DNA from: Natronobacterium texcoconense
GTDB taxonomy: Archaea > Halobacteriota > Halobacteria > Halobacteriales > Natrialbaceae
Reading direction: 5' to 3'
NCBI RefSeq assembly: GCF_900104065.1
Contig: NZ_FNLC01000005.1
Span: 124,001-188,000, forward strand
Length of the DNA: 64,000 nucleotides
The translations under genes were made by a program, and so were the position numbers. Shown in pieces: positions 43,195-51,849 of this stretch. The notes below the pieces were generated by a model. That model made no database searches, was not told the DNA's origin, and saw only the letters and a program-made list of their open reading frames with translations. Every line of letters begins with the position of its first letter. The first letter of the stretch is position 1.

Positions 43195-43467
43195 ATGACT
43201 GTTACGCTCAAGGACTTCTACGCGGACTGGTGTGGCCCGTGCAAGACGCAGGATCCGATTCTACAGGAACTCGAGGAGGATCTGGACGACCGACTTTCCG
43301 TCGAGAAAATCAACGTTGACGAGCGCCAGGACGTTGCGAACGAGTACCAGGTCAGATCGCTGCCGACGCTCATCGTAGAGGACGAAGACGAGAACATCGT
43401 CGAGCGGTTCGTCGGAGTTACCCAGCGCGAGGATATCGAAGACGCGGTCGAACGCGCCGAAGCGTAG
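43195..43467 (+). CDS. thioredoxin-family protein
   Basis: A 90-residue thioredoxin-fold protein with the redox motif WCGPC (C13, C16) and the cis-Pro segment RSLPTLIV. It is shorter than standard thioredoxin because the N-terminal strand is reduced, a common haloarchaeal form. It would reduce disulfides in the cytosol. TATA-like CTTATGC lies about 32 bases upstream. Convergent with the pentapeptide-like gene with a 4-base gap. Confidence 0.9.
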   Translation: MTVTLKDFYADWCGPCKTQDPILQELEEDLDDRLSVEKINVDERQDVANEYQVRSLPTLIVEDEDENIVERFVGVTQREDIEDAVERAEA

Positions 43468-43471
43468 GTCG

Positions 43472-45772
43472 TTAGCGATTGACCGACCGGGTTAGTGAGA
43501 AGACGAACAGCGCAATGAGAAACGCACCCAGGAACCCCTGAATCGAGCTTGCGAGACTGATCGAGAGCGTGATAGCGTCGTCCTCGATCGGAGAGCCGAC
43601 GATGAACGTCACGAACGACTGGATGCTGAATAGCAGGTTGGTCCCGAATTCCTCGAGTGTCAGGGCTTCCGTCCCGAGAAACGTGTAGTACCCACTGAAT
43701 AGCCCGATGACGGCGAGCGAGGTAAGGATCACCCGTCCGGGGTGTTCGCCGTAGCCCGCAGTGGCAGCGAAGAGGAGACTGGCAACGTATCGGTAGCCCG
43801 CCTGAAGACGCTCAAGTCCTGTCCGTTGGCTGATGTTGGCTCGGTAGTTCGCGCGACCGTGCCGTCGTTCCCGCAGGAAACACGCCGCTGCAGAGCCGTT
43901 GTCGCCTACGTCGTTCGCCCCGTTTTTCGCCTTCAGGTACGTCGACTCCCGGGTTTCCGGTGACGGCTCTCGGCGCTCGCCAAACTGCTGGGCGACGACA
44001 CTTGCCAGTCGGTCTGCCGGGGTCGGCGGTTTCGTCTCGTCGCCCTGTCCGCTTTCTCCAGCATCCTCGTTCCGATCGTCGCCTCGATCGGCAACGACTG
44101 GCTCGTTTCCATCACCGCCGTCGATAGCCACGTCAGCGCCGGTGTCGTCGTCCGCTTGGCCGGTTATGAACGCCGCGAGCAGCACCCGGAGATCGTCCGT
44201 AAACGTCAGTCGACCCAGTTTGGGTGCCGTCTCCACGGCTCTCGACTGGGCCGCCTCGAACAACTCTTCGGTTGTCGCCGCTTCCTCGTGCAGGTCGTCG
44301 ACCGCCGCGGCGAACGCGCGGCCACTTTCGAGATGTGGCGTTCCCGCTAGCGTTCGCTCGGCGTCGTCTGGAAGCACGTCGAGAGCCCATCCGATATCGT
44401 CGAACGCCTGTCGGTAGTCACCAAAGGGGAAGCCGTCGAAGGTCGTCCGTTCGAACAGGACGAACGCGGCCGGATTGACGCCGTCGTTCTCGTGGTCGAG
44501 CGGCGTGCTACGAAGTGAGATCGACCCGAGCGTTGCGTCGGTGAAATCGTAGACGAGAGGGTTGCCTTCTGGCTGGCTCACGACCCCGTCGGCCAGGTTG
44601 CTGCTCGAGAGGTCGACGACCGGGTGACCAACCGTCGGTTCGCACCGAAACGCTCCGTCGACGGCGAGGCCGGTGAAGGCACAGTAGCCGCCGATTGTCG
44701 GTCCGGCGTCTGCTTCCTCATCGCAAGCGAACTGGAAGTCGCCGCCGACACGGGTGTCGATGAAGGAGATGTCGTCGGCGACGGCGACGCCGGAAACCGT
44801 CGCCCCGTATCTGTGGATACCGTCACAGCGCACGTCGCCGGCCACCGTCGCCTGACGAAACGTCAGTCGCCCGCCGACGGTCGCGTCGCGACACTCGACC
44901 CGTCCGTCGATCGTAACGCTCTCGAAACTTGCAGTTGCGCCGGTCTCGGTTCCGTTCCACGTCACGTCGCCGCGGATGTCGCTTCCGTTGCAGTCGAGGC
45001 GACCGCCGATGGCGTTCCGGTCACACTCCAGGTCGCCCTCGAGCGTCGCGTGCCGAACCGAGAGGTCGTCGTCGATCTCGGTGTTCCGGACAGTGAGCGT
45101 ACCTGCCGTTACCCGGTTGATCGCAACTTTGCTCTCGCACTCGGACTCTTTCAGTTCGATCGCGCCACGGACTTCGCTGTCCGACAGGGAGAGGCCACCG
45201 TCGATCGTCGCACGCTTGCAGACGACGTCACCGGTGATCGTCGCGTCGTTCATCCGAAAGCGGTTCGAGATCTCGATGTCGCGAACGACGACGTCGGCGT
45301 CTGCCCGGACGTGATCGAACGTGAGCGTCTCGACCGTGGCCCCGTCGAGCAACACGCGTTCCCCGAACTGCGTCCAGTTCCACTCGAGCAGGGTCGCCGT
45401 GGCGCCGCGCAGGTCGATCGGGTACGTGTCGGTTGCCTCGAGCCGTTCGTAGGAGAGTCGCAGCGTGCCGATTCGAGCACCGATGAACTGTTTCGCCGCG
45501 CGCTGGAGCGTCTTTCGACTCGCCGAAATCGCGAACGCCTCCGGATCGGGATCGTCGGTGATCGCCGTCGCGAAGGCGGACGCAAACTCGTCGTGCGAAC
45601 AGTTTCGGTCCGCAGGTCGCTGGTGGAAGAGACAGCAATCGTCGCCGTCGACTGCTGCCCGCGGACAGCGCCACCGGCCGTCCTCGAGTTCCTCGTCGGA
45701 GAGCGGAAACCGACGGTCGTGGTGTGCGTGCCACTCCTCGCGATCGAAGACGAACGAACAGCGGCGCGTCAC
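43472..45772 (-). CDS. pentapeptide/beta-helix protein with channel-like C-terminus
   Basis: A 766-residue protein. The N-terminus has a Cys/His cluster (C5, C35, C46, C47, H50) that could bind zinc. Residues about 110-420 are a right-handed beta-helix of short degenerate repeats (TLTVRNTEIDDDLSVRHATL type). A disordered Asp/Gly region follows, and residues about 650-766 have two or three membrane helices with the re-entrant-looking LLFSIQSFVTFIVGSP, placed as in two-helix K+ channels but without TVGYG. The GTG start overlaps the npdG stop (GTGA). Function is unknown. Confidence 0.8.
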   Translation of the reverse strand: MTRRCSFVFDREEWHAHHDRRFPLSDEELEDGRWRCPRAAVDGDDCCLFHQRPADRNCSHDEFASAFATAITDDPDPEAFAISASRKTLQRAAKQFIGARIGTLRLSYERLEATDTYPIDLRGATATLLEWNWTQFGERVLLDGATVETLTFDHVRADADVVVRDIEISNRFRMNDATITGDVVCKRATIDGGLSLSDSEVRGAIELKESECESKVAINRVTAGTLTVRNTEIDDDLSVRHATLEGDLECDRNAIGGRLDCNGSDIRGDVTWNGTETGATASFESVTIDGRVECRDATVGGRLTFRQATVAGDVRCDGIHRYGATVSGVAVADDISFIDTRVGGDFQFACDEEADAGPTIGGYCAFTGLAVDGAFRCEPTVGHPVVDLSSSNLADGVVSQPEGNPLVYDFTDATLGSISLRSTPLDHENDGVNPAAFVLFERTTFDGFPFGDYRQAFDDIGWALDVLPDDAERTLAGTPHLESGRAFAAAVDDLHEEAATTEELFEAAQSRAVETAPKLGRLTFTDDLRVLLAAFITGQADDDTGADVAIDGGDGNEPVVADRGDDRNEDAGESGQGDETKPPTPADRLASVVAQQFGERREPSPETRESTYLKAKNGANDVGDNGSAAACFLRERRHGRANYRANISQRTGLERLQAGYRYVASLLFAATAGYGEHPGRVILTSLAVIGLFSGYYTFLGTEALTLEEFGTNLLFSIQSFVTFIVGSPIEDDAITLSISLASSIQGFLGAFLIALFVFSLTRSVNR

Positions 45773-46437
45773 AGGAACTTCACGCCGACGTCTTCCATCT
45801 CGTCGTTGTACTTCGCGATGTTGATGACGAGCGGCGTGACGCTTTCGACCTCGGCCGAGTTCGCGAGTGGGCCGGCGTCGAGCGCGCGCAGTCCCTCGAT
45901 TTCGTTCGCGAGATCCAGAACGCGTTTTTTCGCGTCCGCGTCGTCGGCGACCACGAGCGTATCGAGGTCGAATTCGATCTCGAGATCGGCGAGTTTGCCC
46001 GCCGCGAGGTTGTGGAATGCACCGACCACGGGCACCTCGTCGGGCGCTCGCTGGGCGACCAGTTCGGTGACGCTGCCGACGCCGGGCGGGTGGTAGTGAA
46101 GCCCGTCTTCGTCGCCTTGCATCCCGACTGCGGGCGTGACGAGGATCGTGTCGGCGTCGAGTTCGTCGGCGACTGCTTCGACGGTGTCACCGGCGTAGTA
46201 CGGCGGGACCGCGAGAACGGCGACGTCGGCACGGTCGGCTGCCATCTCGTTGGCGAACCCCTTGACGTTCGCGTCGACGCCCTGGCGCTCGAGGTCCTCC
46301 TCGTAGCTCTCGACTGCGTCCCTGGCCTTCTCGGGATCGCGCGAGCCGATCAGAATCTCGTGGTCCGTATCACGGCCGAAGCGCAACGCGAGTCCTTCGC
46401 CGATGTCACCAGTGCCACCGAGTAGTGCGATTCGCAT
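45769..46437 (-). CDS. npdG: F420H2:NADP oxidoreductase
   Basis: A 222-residue NADPH-dependent F420 reductase. MRIALLGGTGDIGEGLALRF is the Rossmann Gly motif, IGSRDPEKA the NADP phosphate-binding turn, then VLAVPPYYAGDTV and PVVGAFHNLAAGKL, all typical of the Fno/NpdG family. It moves hydride between F420 and NADP. Translationally coupled (GTGA) to the downstream channel-like beta-helix protein, an unexpected partner. The upstream ATG at 46437 is clear. Confidence 0.92.
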   Translation of the reverse strand: MRIALLGGTGDIGEGLALRFGRDTDHEILIGSRDPEKARDAVESYEEDLERQGVDANVKGFANEMAADRADVAVLAVPPYYAGDTVEAVADELDADTILVTPAVGMQGDEDGLHYHPPGVGSVTELVAQRAPDEVPVVGAFHNLAAGKLADLEIEFDLDTLVVADDADAKKRVLDLANEIEGLRALDAGPLANSAEVESVTPLVINIAKYNDEMEDVGVKFL

Positions 46438-46525
46438 ACCCGATGCTGTGGACGGCAGTCGAATAAAAGGGTGGGAGTTCGGCCGAACTCGCCGGGATTC
46501 GTGGACTGGCTCGAGCGGTCTGACC

Positions 46526-46789
46526 TCACTCGTCGGCGAGTTGGATGCCGCGAGCGACGATGTACAGCAGGACGACGCCGGCTCCGACCGCGAGGACGAG
46601 CTGGGTGAGGACCGTAAATAGCCAGGTCCCGAACTGGAACCCGAGTCCTGCGAACACGAACGCGACCGCAAATGGGACGAACGCGAGCAGGGCAAACGAC
46701 GCGATCAGTTCGGCGATAGGATACGCTTCAGCAAACAGTTGACTCGTATCGAGTTCCCCGGCGTCGAAAAACGGTCTGGAGGGCGACAT
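46526..46789 (-). CDS. small membrane protein with two or three helices
   Basis: An 87-residue protein: polar N-terminus (MSPSRPFFDAGELDTSQLF), then hydrophobic segments at about 27-47 and 55-80. It lies 88 bases upstream of npdG on the same strand and may be cotranscribed with it. No family recognised. Confidence 0.6.
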   Translation of the reverse strand: MSPSRPFFDAGELDTSQLFAEAYPIAELIASFALLAFVPFAVAFVFAGLGFQFGTWLFTVLTQLVLAVGAGVVLLYIVARGIQLADE

Positions 46790-46863
46790 GCCCGACCGTT
46801 CAGACTACGAATATTTTACGCTACTGATAGTCGTCGAGTTCGAACGGTCTCGGTTTCGGACGA

Positions 46864-48216
46864 TCAGGCGACGGCTTCGACCAGCGTCTCGACCTCGTCG
46901 TCGCTGCCGACCACGCGAACCGGAAACTCCTGATCGTGCCTGACCGGATACGTCTCGAACTCGAGCGTCGCCGCCCCGCTTTCGCCACCGTCGAGCGAGA
47001 CCTGCTGGGTGTCGACGAGTTCCGGCTCGTGGCCGACGTACAGTTCGAGTTCGTCTTCTCTGTACTCCGTCCCCGTGTTCTCGAGGTCGACGATCACCTC
47101 GAGGACGTCGCCGGCGGGAACCGGCGAGTTGGTCGTCCGGATGGAAAGTTCGAGTCTTCCGGCGGGTTCGTCCTGGAGTTCGTCGATGATCCACGCCGAC
47201 TCCGTGCTGGCGACGGTTCCGTCCTCGCAGATCACCCACGGATAGACCCGGCAGGTGTGACAGAACGAGTCGGTCGAGAGCCGCGCCGTGGCCGTCTCCC
47301 CTTCGAGGTCGGTGACGCCGATGATCGTGTCCGCCTGCGTGAGCCACCAGACGACCCGGTCGAGGGTGCCGCCGGGGTGGTCGGCCTCGAGTTCGAACTC
47401 GACGGTCTCCCCGCGTCCGACCGAGATCGTGTCCTGGCTCGGGCTGACGGCGTCGACGGTCGGCGATCCGAGGCCGGTTTCCGAGACGTCGACTTCCCAG
47501 TGAGCCGCGTACGTCTCCGTTTCGTCCTGTGGAATCACGGCTACCGCCACCTCGTGCGTTCCGGACTCCTCGAACGTCTCCCAGTGATAGTGATGGTCGA
47601 ATTCGGCGTAGTAGGTCGATACCCACGGACCTCCGACGGGGCCGCTGACGCGTTCGCCGTCGATCCACCAGACGGTCGTCTGGGATTCCCCGGGTTCGAG
47701 CGCTCCAGCCTCGAAGATGACGTCGGTTCCTGGCTGGACGGAGAGTTCCGGTCCGGGCCGTGTCGTCGGCAGTTCCTGTGCGCCGCCGACGCCAGCCATC
47801 GTCTCGGCGACGTCACCCTCGATTGCAACGCCGACCGGAAACTCGTCGTCCGTCGACACGGGATACGTGTAGAAGTCGAACCTGGCCGTTCGCGTCTCGC
47901 CGGCCGAAACCGGCATCTCCCGGCGACCCACCACTTCTGTATCGTAGCCGACGAGAAACTCGACATCGGTTCGGACGTCGTTGGTCCCGTGGTTCTCGAT
48001 CTCCGCGACCACGCGCAACCGGCCACCGGCGGAAACCGGCGACGACGTCTCGACGATCGATACCTCGAGAGTCGAGTCTCCCGCCTCGAGTGGCTCGAAT
48101 CGGTCGGAACTCGTGGTCGTCGCTCGATACCGCTCGTTACCCCACCGCCAGGTCCCCAGTACGGCGCCGCCACTCGAGAGTCCGTACAGCACCCGTCGTC
48201 GAGTCGGTCCCCGCAT
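46864..48216 (-). CDS. Tat-exported protein with CARDB-like repeats
   Basis: A 450-residue protein with a Tat signal (GPTRRRVLYGLSSGGAV). Two cell-adhesion-related CARDB-type beta domains (about 48-130 and 350-445, each with VxVxIxNxGT and ETRTARF/ESGAATL strands) flank a middle region with a Trp-rich beta domain (VWWIDGERVSGPVGG; VVWWLTQADTIIGVTD) and a CHTC pair. It would be extracellular, folded before export, and probably part of the surface layer or secreted matrix. Confidence 0.8.
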   Translation of the reverse strand: MRGPTRRRVLYGLSSGGAVLGTWRWGNERYRATTTSSDRFEPLEAGDSTLEVSIVETSSPVSAGGRLRVVAEIENHGTNDVRTDVEFLVGYDTEVVGRREMPVSAGETRTARFDFYTYPVSTDDEFPVGVAIEGDVAETMAGVGGAQELPTTRPGPELSVQPGTDVIFEAGALEPGESQTTVWWIDGERVSGPVGGPWVSTYYAEFDHHYHWETFEESGTHEVAVAVIPQDETETYAAHWEVDVSETGLGSPTVDAVSPSQDTISVGRGETVEFELEADHPGGTLDRVVWWLTQADTIIGVTDLEGETATARLSTDSFCHTCRVYPWVICEDGTVASTESAWIIDELQDEPAGRLELSIRTTNSPVPAGDVLEVIVDLENTGTEYREDELELYVGHEPELVDTQQVSLDGGESGAATLEFETYPVRHDQEFPVRVVGSDDEVETLVEAVA

Positions 48217-48381
48217 AATGAGGGCTTAGCGACGATTGGAGCAAAAACTGGCCGTACCGTTTCGGGGCCAAACGGCGTATTTCGAGAAACGGGCACGGAG
48301 AAGCCACGATACCTCCTGACTCGGGATTACTGTAGGGTCGGGCTACCGTTCTCGAGGCACTTTGGCCGCCCGCTCGAGCGG

Positions 48382-48639
48382 CTACGGCGCGTCCTCATCG
48401 CCCGGGTTCATCGACGCGCCCAGTTCGCCGTCGTAGGCGTCGCGGTTCTCGACCTCGCGGAGTCGCTGGCTCACCCGATCTTCGAGTTCCTGGCGGTGCG
48501 ATTCGTCGACGTCGGGATCGTTACCCAGCGCTTCCAAGTCTTCGTGGGCGGCCCGCAGGACCGACATCGCCTCCTCGGTCTCGAGTTCCGTCGCCCGATC
48601 GAGTCGGCGCTGTACGTCCTCGAGGGTGAGTTCGGTCAT
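48382..48639 (-). CDS. small coiled-coil-like acidic protein
   Basis: An 85-residue protein rich in Leu/Glu/Arg heptads (LTLEDVQRRLDRATELETEE, SHRQELEDRVSQRLREVEN), ending ASMNPGDEDAP. It would be a cytosolic helical protein, perhaps a dimer. Seen in other haloarchaea by its C-terminal NPGDEDAP signature, I believe, but without a known role. It sits upstream of, and on the same strand as, nothing obviously related. Confidence 0.65.
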   Translation of the reverse strand: MTELTLEDVQRRLDRATELETEEAMSVLRAAHEDLEALGNDPDVDESHRQELEDRVSQRLREVENRDAYDGELGASMNPGDEDAP

Positions 48640-48707
48640 ATCCGCTCTCCGGTCGCCGGCGGGTTCAAGGAACTGCTGGCAGTCGAAACGTCCGCCAGAT
48701 CCGTCGC

Positions 48708-49304
48708 TTAGAAGCCGTCGAGTCGCGTCTGGCCGCTCTCGCTACCGTCGACGTCCGCGAGGTCGGCCGCTCGTTCGATCGTCTCCTCGAAGGTCGTTTC
48801 CTGGCTCCGGTCGTACAGCGTCGCCGCTGGGTGGACACAGATCAGCAGACGGTACGGTGTTCCCCGAACGCGGACGTCCTCGACGGAGCCCGCTTCCTTC
48901 GTCACCGCGACCGACCGCTCGAGCAGGTGTTCGCTCGGGACCTTTCCGAGCGTGACGATCACCTCCGGATCGAGCCGTTCGATCTCGGTCTCGAGGTACT
49001 CCCGGCAGTTCTCGAGTTCCTCGTCGCTCGGGTCGCGGTTCTCGGGCGGGCGACACCGAACGCAGTTGGTGATACGGACGGTCTCGCGGTCGAGGCCGGC
49101 GATCCGAAGCTGTTCGTCGAGGACGGAACCGCTGCGGCCGACGAACGGTTCGCCGTCTTCGTCCTCCTGGGCGCCCGGTCCCTCGCCGACGAAGAGAACG
49201 TCGGCGTCCTCGGGGCCGGTCCCGTTGACGATCCGACTTCGGCAGTCGACCAGTTTCGGACACCGCGTACACTCGGTGACCCGGAGGTCCTCCATCGTTC
49301 CCAT
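48708..49304 (-). CDS. udg4: family 4 uracil-DNA glycosylase
   Basis: A 198-residue type-4 (iron-sulfur) uracil-DNA glycosylase. Cys ligands C12 and C15 (CTRCP) plus NCVRC and ENCRE later supply the [4Fe-4S] cluster; motif A is VGEGPGAQEDE, the helix RSGSVLDEQL follows, and motif B is VHPAATL. It removes uracil from DNA to start base-excision repair. Next to DUF99 and DUF5786 on the same strand. Starts ATG at 49304; an in-frame ATG three codons later is possible. Confidence 0.92.
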   Translation of the reverse strand: MGTMEDLRVTECTRCPKLVDCRSRIVNGTGPEDADVLFVGEGPGAQEDEDGEPFVGRSGSVLDEQLRIAGLDRETVRITNCVRCRPPENRDPSDEELENCREYLETEIERLDPEVIVTLGKVPSEHLLERSVAVTKEAGSVEDVRVRGTPYRLLICVHPAATLYDRSQETTFEETIERAADLADVDGSESGQTRLDGF

Positions 49305-49353
49305 GGTGGTGGCTCAGGTGGGCGCCTACTACGTCTTTCGGGTCGCGGTCGTC

Positions 49354-49917
49354 CTACTCGCGGACGGCGTACTCGTCCGCCGCTCGAGCAGCGAGCCGTG
49401 CCACTCGGATCGGCTCCGGCCGGCCACCCTCCGGCGTGAACTCTCGGACGACCTCGTCGACGGCATCGTCTTCGAGTCCGCAGGCCCGGACGTAGACCGT
49501 CTCGTCGTTTACCGACAGCTCTCGGCGGTCGGGTAACGACCGGTACTGCTCGAGTCGCTGCCGGCGTTTCTCTCCGGAAAAGGCGTCTCGAATCCCAGCC
49601 TCGAGACCGCCGCTCTCCTCGAAGGTGACGGCGATCACGGGCCGGTCGGCAGCCTCCGCAATCTGTGAGAGCGAGAGGAGGTTGTACCACGCGGGTGCGA
49701 TGGCGCCGACCAGCACGTAGCGAACGTCGGGGCGGTCGAGGTCGTCGAGCACGGAGACGACGGCGTCGGTCGCGTCGGACCCGCCGACGGTACACGTGCC
49801 GTAGGCGAGTCCGTCGACGACGCTATCGGCGCGAACGACGGCCCCTGCGAGCGTGCTCTTCTCCCGACCGCTTCGGTACGACTCGGCGAGTCCCAGCGCC
49901 CGCACCCCGGGCTTCAC
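49354..49917 (-). CDS. DUF99 family protein (endonuclease V-related fold)
   Basis: A 187-residue DUF99 protein, GTG start. GVRALGLAESYRSG, DVRYVLVGAIAPAWYN and VIAVTFEESGGLEAGI are typical. DUF99 is related to endonuclease V in fold and is suspected to be a nuclease acting on damaged nucleic acid. It starts 3 bases after the DUF5786 stop and lies 49 bases before the UDG gene, so the three probably share a transcript, strengthening a repair link. Confidence 0.85.
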   Translation of the reverse strand: MKPGVRALGLAESYRSGREKSTLAGAVVRADSVVDGLAYGTCTVGGSDATDAVVSVLDDLDRPDVRYVLVGAIAPAWYNLLSLSQIAEAADRPVIAVTFEESGGLEAGIRDAFSGEKRRQRLEQYRSLPDRRELSVNDETVYVRACGLEDDAVDEVVREFTPEGGRPEPIRVARLAARAADEYAVRE

Positions 49918-49920
49918 GAC

Positions 49921-50100
49921 TCAGTCCTCGTCGTCGTCTTTGATCTCCTGGAGCCGATCGAGGAGTTCGTCGCTCGAGGCCCCGTTCTCGAACTCGATCG
50001 TTCCGTCGTGTTCACTTTCGGATGACTGGACCGCGTCGTCGTCGTCAAAATCAGCCTCGACTTCCTGTTGCTCGGATTCGTCGTAACTCCCGAATCCCAT
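49921..50100 (-). CDS. DUF5786 small acidic protein
   Basis: A 59-residue protein, MGFGSYDESEQQEVEADFDD and then a Ser/Glu/Asp region ending SDELLDRLQEIKDDDED. The opening MGFGSYDESEQ and the closing DELLDRLQEIKDDD match the haloarchaeal DUF5786 family. It has no known function. First gene of the DUF5786-DUF99-UDG row and 92 bases from the divergent MBL gene start. Confidence 0.85.
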   Translation of the reverse strand: MGFGSYDESEQQEVEADFDDDDAVQSSESEHDGTIEFENGASSDELLDRLQEIKDDDED

Positions 50101-50192
50101 ACAGGTTTCAGTACGTGCTTGGAGGTGAAAAATTCCATGGTCGAACAGGAGACGACGCCAGGACTTTACTGTCGGACGACGAGACGACGAGC

Positions 50193-50810
50193 ATGGAGGT
50201 CCATCACGTCACCGAAGACGCGGAGACGTTCACGTGCAACGCCTTCCTTGCTATCGGCGAGGACGGAACGACCACGCTGGTCGACGCCGGCGGCTGGGAG
50301 GGCGTCGTCGACGAGATTCGCAGCCACACCGACGACCTCGACAGCGTCGTGATGACCCACCAGCACGGCGACCACGTCGCCCAGCTCGAGGCCGTCGCCG
50401 ACGCCTTCGATCCAGACGTCTACGCCTACGACGACCATTCGACGCGGACTCACGAACTCGCAGACGGCGACAGCGTCCGGATCGGCGACGAAACGTTCGA
50501 CGTCGTCTACACGCCCGGCCACGCCGACGACCACGTTTCGTTCGTCTCCGAATCGTCGCTGTTCTCGGGTGACGTGGTCGTCCACGACGACGGCGCGTTC
50601 GACTACGGGAGCTTCGGCCGCACCGACATGGCTGGGCAATCACGGGAGCGACTCATCGAGAGCATCCGGGAGCTACTCGAGCGAATGCCGGAGGGTGTCG
50701 AGCACATGTACGCCGGCCACGGCAGCGTCTTTCACGGCGACGTGCGGGACGTGGTCGAGACGGCACTCGAGCGTGCGGAGAAGCGGGAGCCGAAGTATCC
50801 TGACGAGTGA
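50193..50810 (+). CDS. MBL-fold hydrolase (glyoxalase II-like)
   Basis: A 205-residue metallo-beta-lactamase-fold protein with HxHxDH at H56, H58, D60, H61 (VMTHQHGDHV), a downstream metal His in YTPGHADDH, Asp in LFSGDVV, and a C-terminal His in YAGHGSVF. The length and YTPGH/SGD/GHG order fit glyoxalase II-like thioester hydrolases. Substrate unknown. The ATG at 50193 begins the core strand (MEVHHVTEDAETF). Confidence 0.88.
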   Translation: MEVHHVTEDAETFTCNAFLAIGEDGTTTLVDAGGWEGVVDEIRSHTDDLDSVVMTHQHGDHVAQLEAVADAFDPDVYAYDDHSTRTHELADGDSVRIGDETFDVVYTPGHADDHVSFVSESSLFSGDVVVHDDGAFDYGSFGRTDMAGQSRERLIESIRELLERMPEGVEHMYAGHGSVFHGDVRDVVETALERAEKREPKYPDE

Positions 50811-50869
50811 AAGGGCTGACGCTGTTGAAACGGAAGCGAGAGAATTGATCGGGGACCGGCGCGAGTCGG

Positions 50870-51019
50870 TTATGCGGCTCGGGGTTCCTTGGCCTTGGGC
50901 CGAAGGTTCTTGTAACCGCACTTGCGACAGCTGTCGGCGTCCTTGGCGTTGCGTGCGTTACAGCGCATACAGATCATCTTCTCGAGGGATCGCTTCTCGG
51001 CAGCGTCGAAACTTGGCAT
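50870..51019 (-). CDS. rpl40e: 50S ribosomal protein L40e
   Basis: A 49-residue protein [20 protein letters not shown] followed by [20 protein letters not shown] and a basic tail. The two CxxC pairs (CMRC, CRKC) bind one zinc. This is archaeal L40e, a ubiquitous small large-subunit protein. It ends TAA at 50870-50872 and lies between the MBL gene and the Tsr3 gene, read in the opposite direction to the former. Confidence 0.93.
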   Translation of the reverse strand: MPSFDAAEKRSLEKMICMRCNARNAKDADSCRKCGYKNLRPKAKEPRAA

Positions 51020-51142
51020 AGAGAGCCGTTGGCTCGTGGTGCATTTAACCGCTGTGGTCCGAGCCGTTCGGACGGTTGCTGTATCCGGAACGGGCGCAGG
51101 GTGGCTCGCGGTCGGTTCAGGAAACCGGGACAGCAGATCGTG

Positions 51143-51655
51143 TCACTCCGTCGTCTCGTCATCCGCGAGATAGTCGTCCTGAACGGCGACGACCTCGGTC
51201 GAGTCGTCACACTCGCTGTACCGCCGCAGGGGTTCTTCGTTGAGCGTCAGGAACGTCTCACCCCAGCGGAACGGCTCGAGCAGGTCCTCGGCTGCTTCCC
51301 GCTCGCCGAAGATACAGAGCGCGCCGGCCAGGGCTTCGACGGTCGTCAGTCGAAACGGCCGCCCGTAGTTGACCGGATTCGCGGCGACCAGGAACGGAAG
51401 CGCCCGGTGGACGCCGTTCATCCGGAACGAGGCTTCCTCGGCGGACTCCCACGAGCAGTCGAGCGCGACGAGCGTCTCGAGGCCTTCCTCGCGGTCGGCC
51501 GGCGAGAGCGCCTGGTCAGCGTGGGGGTTGAGGACGACTCCGTAGGGCACCTGGGCCATCTTTCGGTAGAGGATCGCTTTGTCGAACTTCTCGAGGCGAC
51601 GTGCGGTACACTTCTCGGGGTCGTCGTCGCCCTCGTAGTAGACGTGACACTCCAC
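51143..51655 (-). CDS. Tsr3-type rRNA aminocarboxypropyltransferase (DUF367)
   Basis: A 170-residue DUF367 protein, homologous to Tsr3, the enzyme that transfers an aminocarboxypropyl group from S-adenosylmethionine to a small-subunit rRNA uridine. Visible blocks: [19 protein letters not shown] at the start, [44 protein letters not shown]. The GTG at 51655 was chosen because the TATA box at 51676-51685 is 26 bases upstream and the protein then has family length. Confidence 0.9.
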   Translation of the reverse strand: MECHVYYEGDDDPEKCTARRLEKFDKAILYRKMAQVPYGVVLNPHADQALSPADREEGLETLVALDCSWESAEEASFRMNGVHRALPFLVAANPVNYGRPFRLTTVEALAGALCIFGEREAAEDLLEPFRWGETFLTLNEEPLRRYSECDDSTEVVAVQDDYLADDETTE

Positions 51656-51675
51656 GACCGACCAATTGTTCTCCA

Positions 51676-51685
51676 CTATAAAAAC
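51676..51685 (-). promoter_or_regulatory. TATA box of the Tsr3 gene
   Basis: Minus-strand GTTTTTATAG, centred about 26 bases upstream of the GTG start, giving a leaderless message and fixing the start. Confidence 0.6.
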
Positions 51686-51814
51686 GATTCCCTTAAAGAA
51701 AATACCACCCACTAACTGATATAGATTAATTACTGTCGAAAGTGGGTGACGGGAGAGGGAACATGAAGTGGCAGTAATATAGAATTGCGACTGTTTCTCA
51801 CTCAATACGTGAGG

Positions 51815-51822
51815 TTTAAATA
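51815..51822 (+). promoter_or_regulatory. TATA box of the ABC importer operon
   Basis: TTTAAATA centred about 32 bases before the substrate-binding protein ATG; transcription would start about 6 bases before it. The region 51656-51849 is otherwise AT-rich with no other gene. Confidence 0.5.
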
Positions 51823-51849
51823 GTATGGGTCGGAGTAACGTATGTAGAA

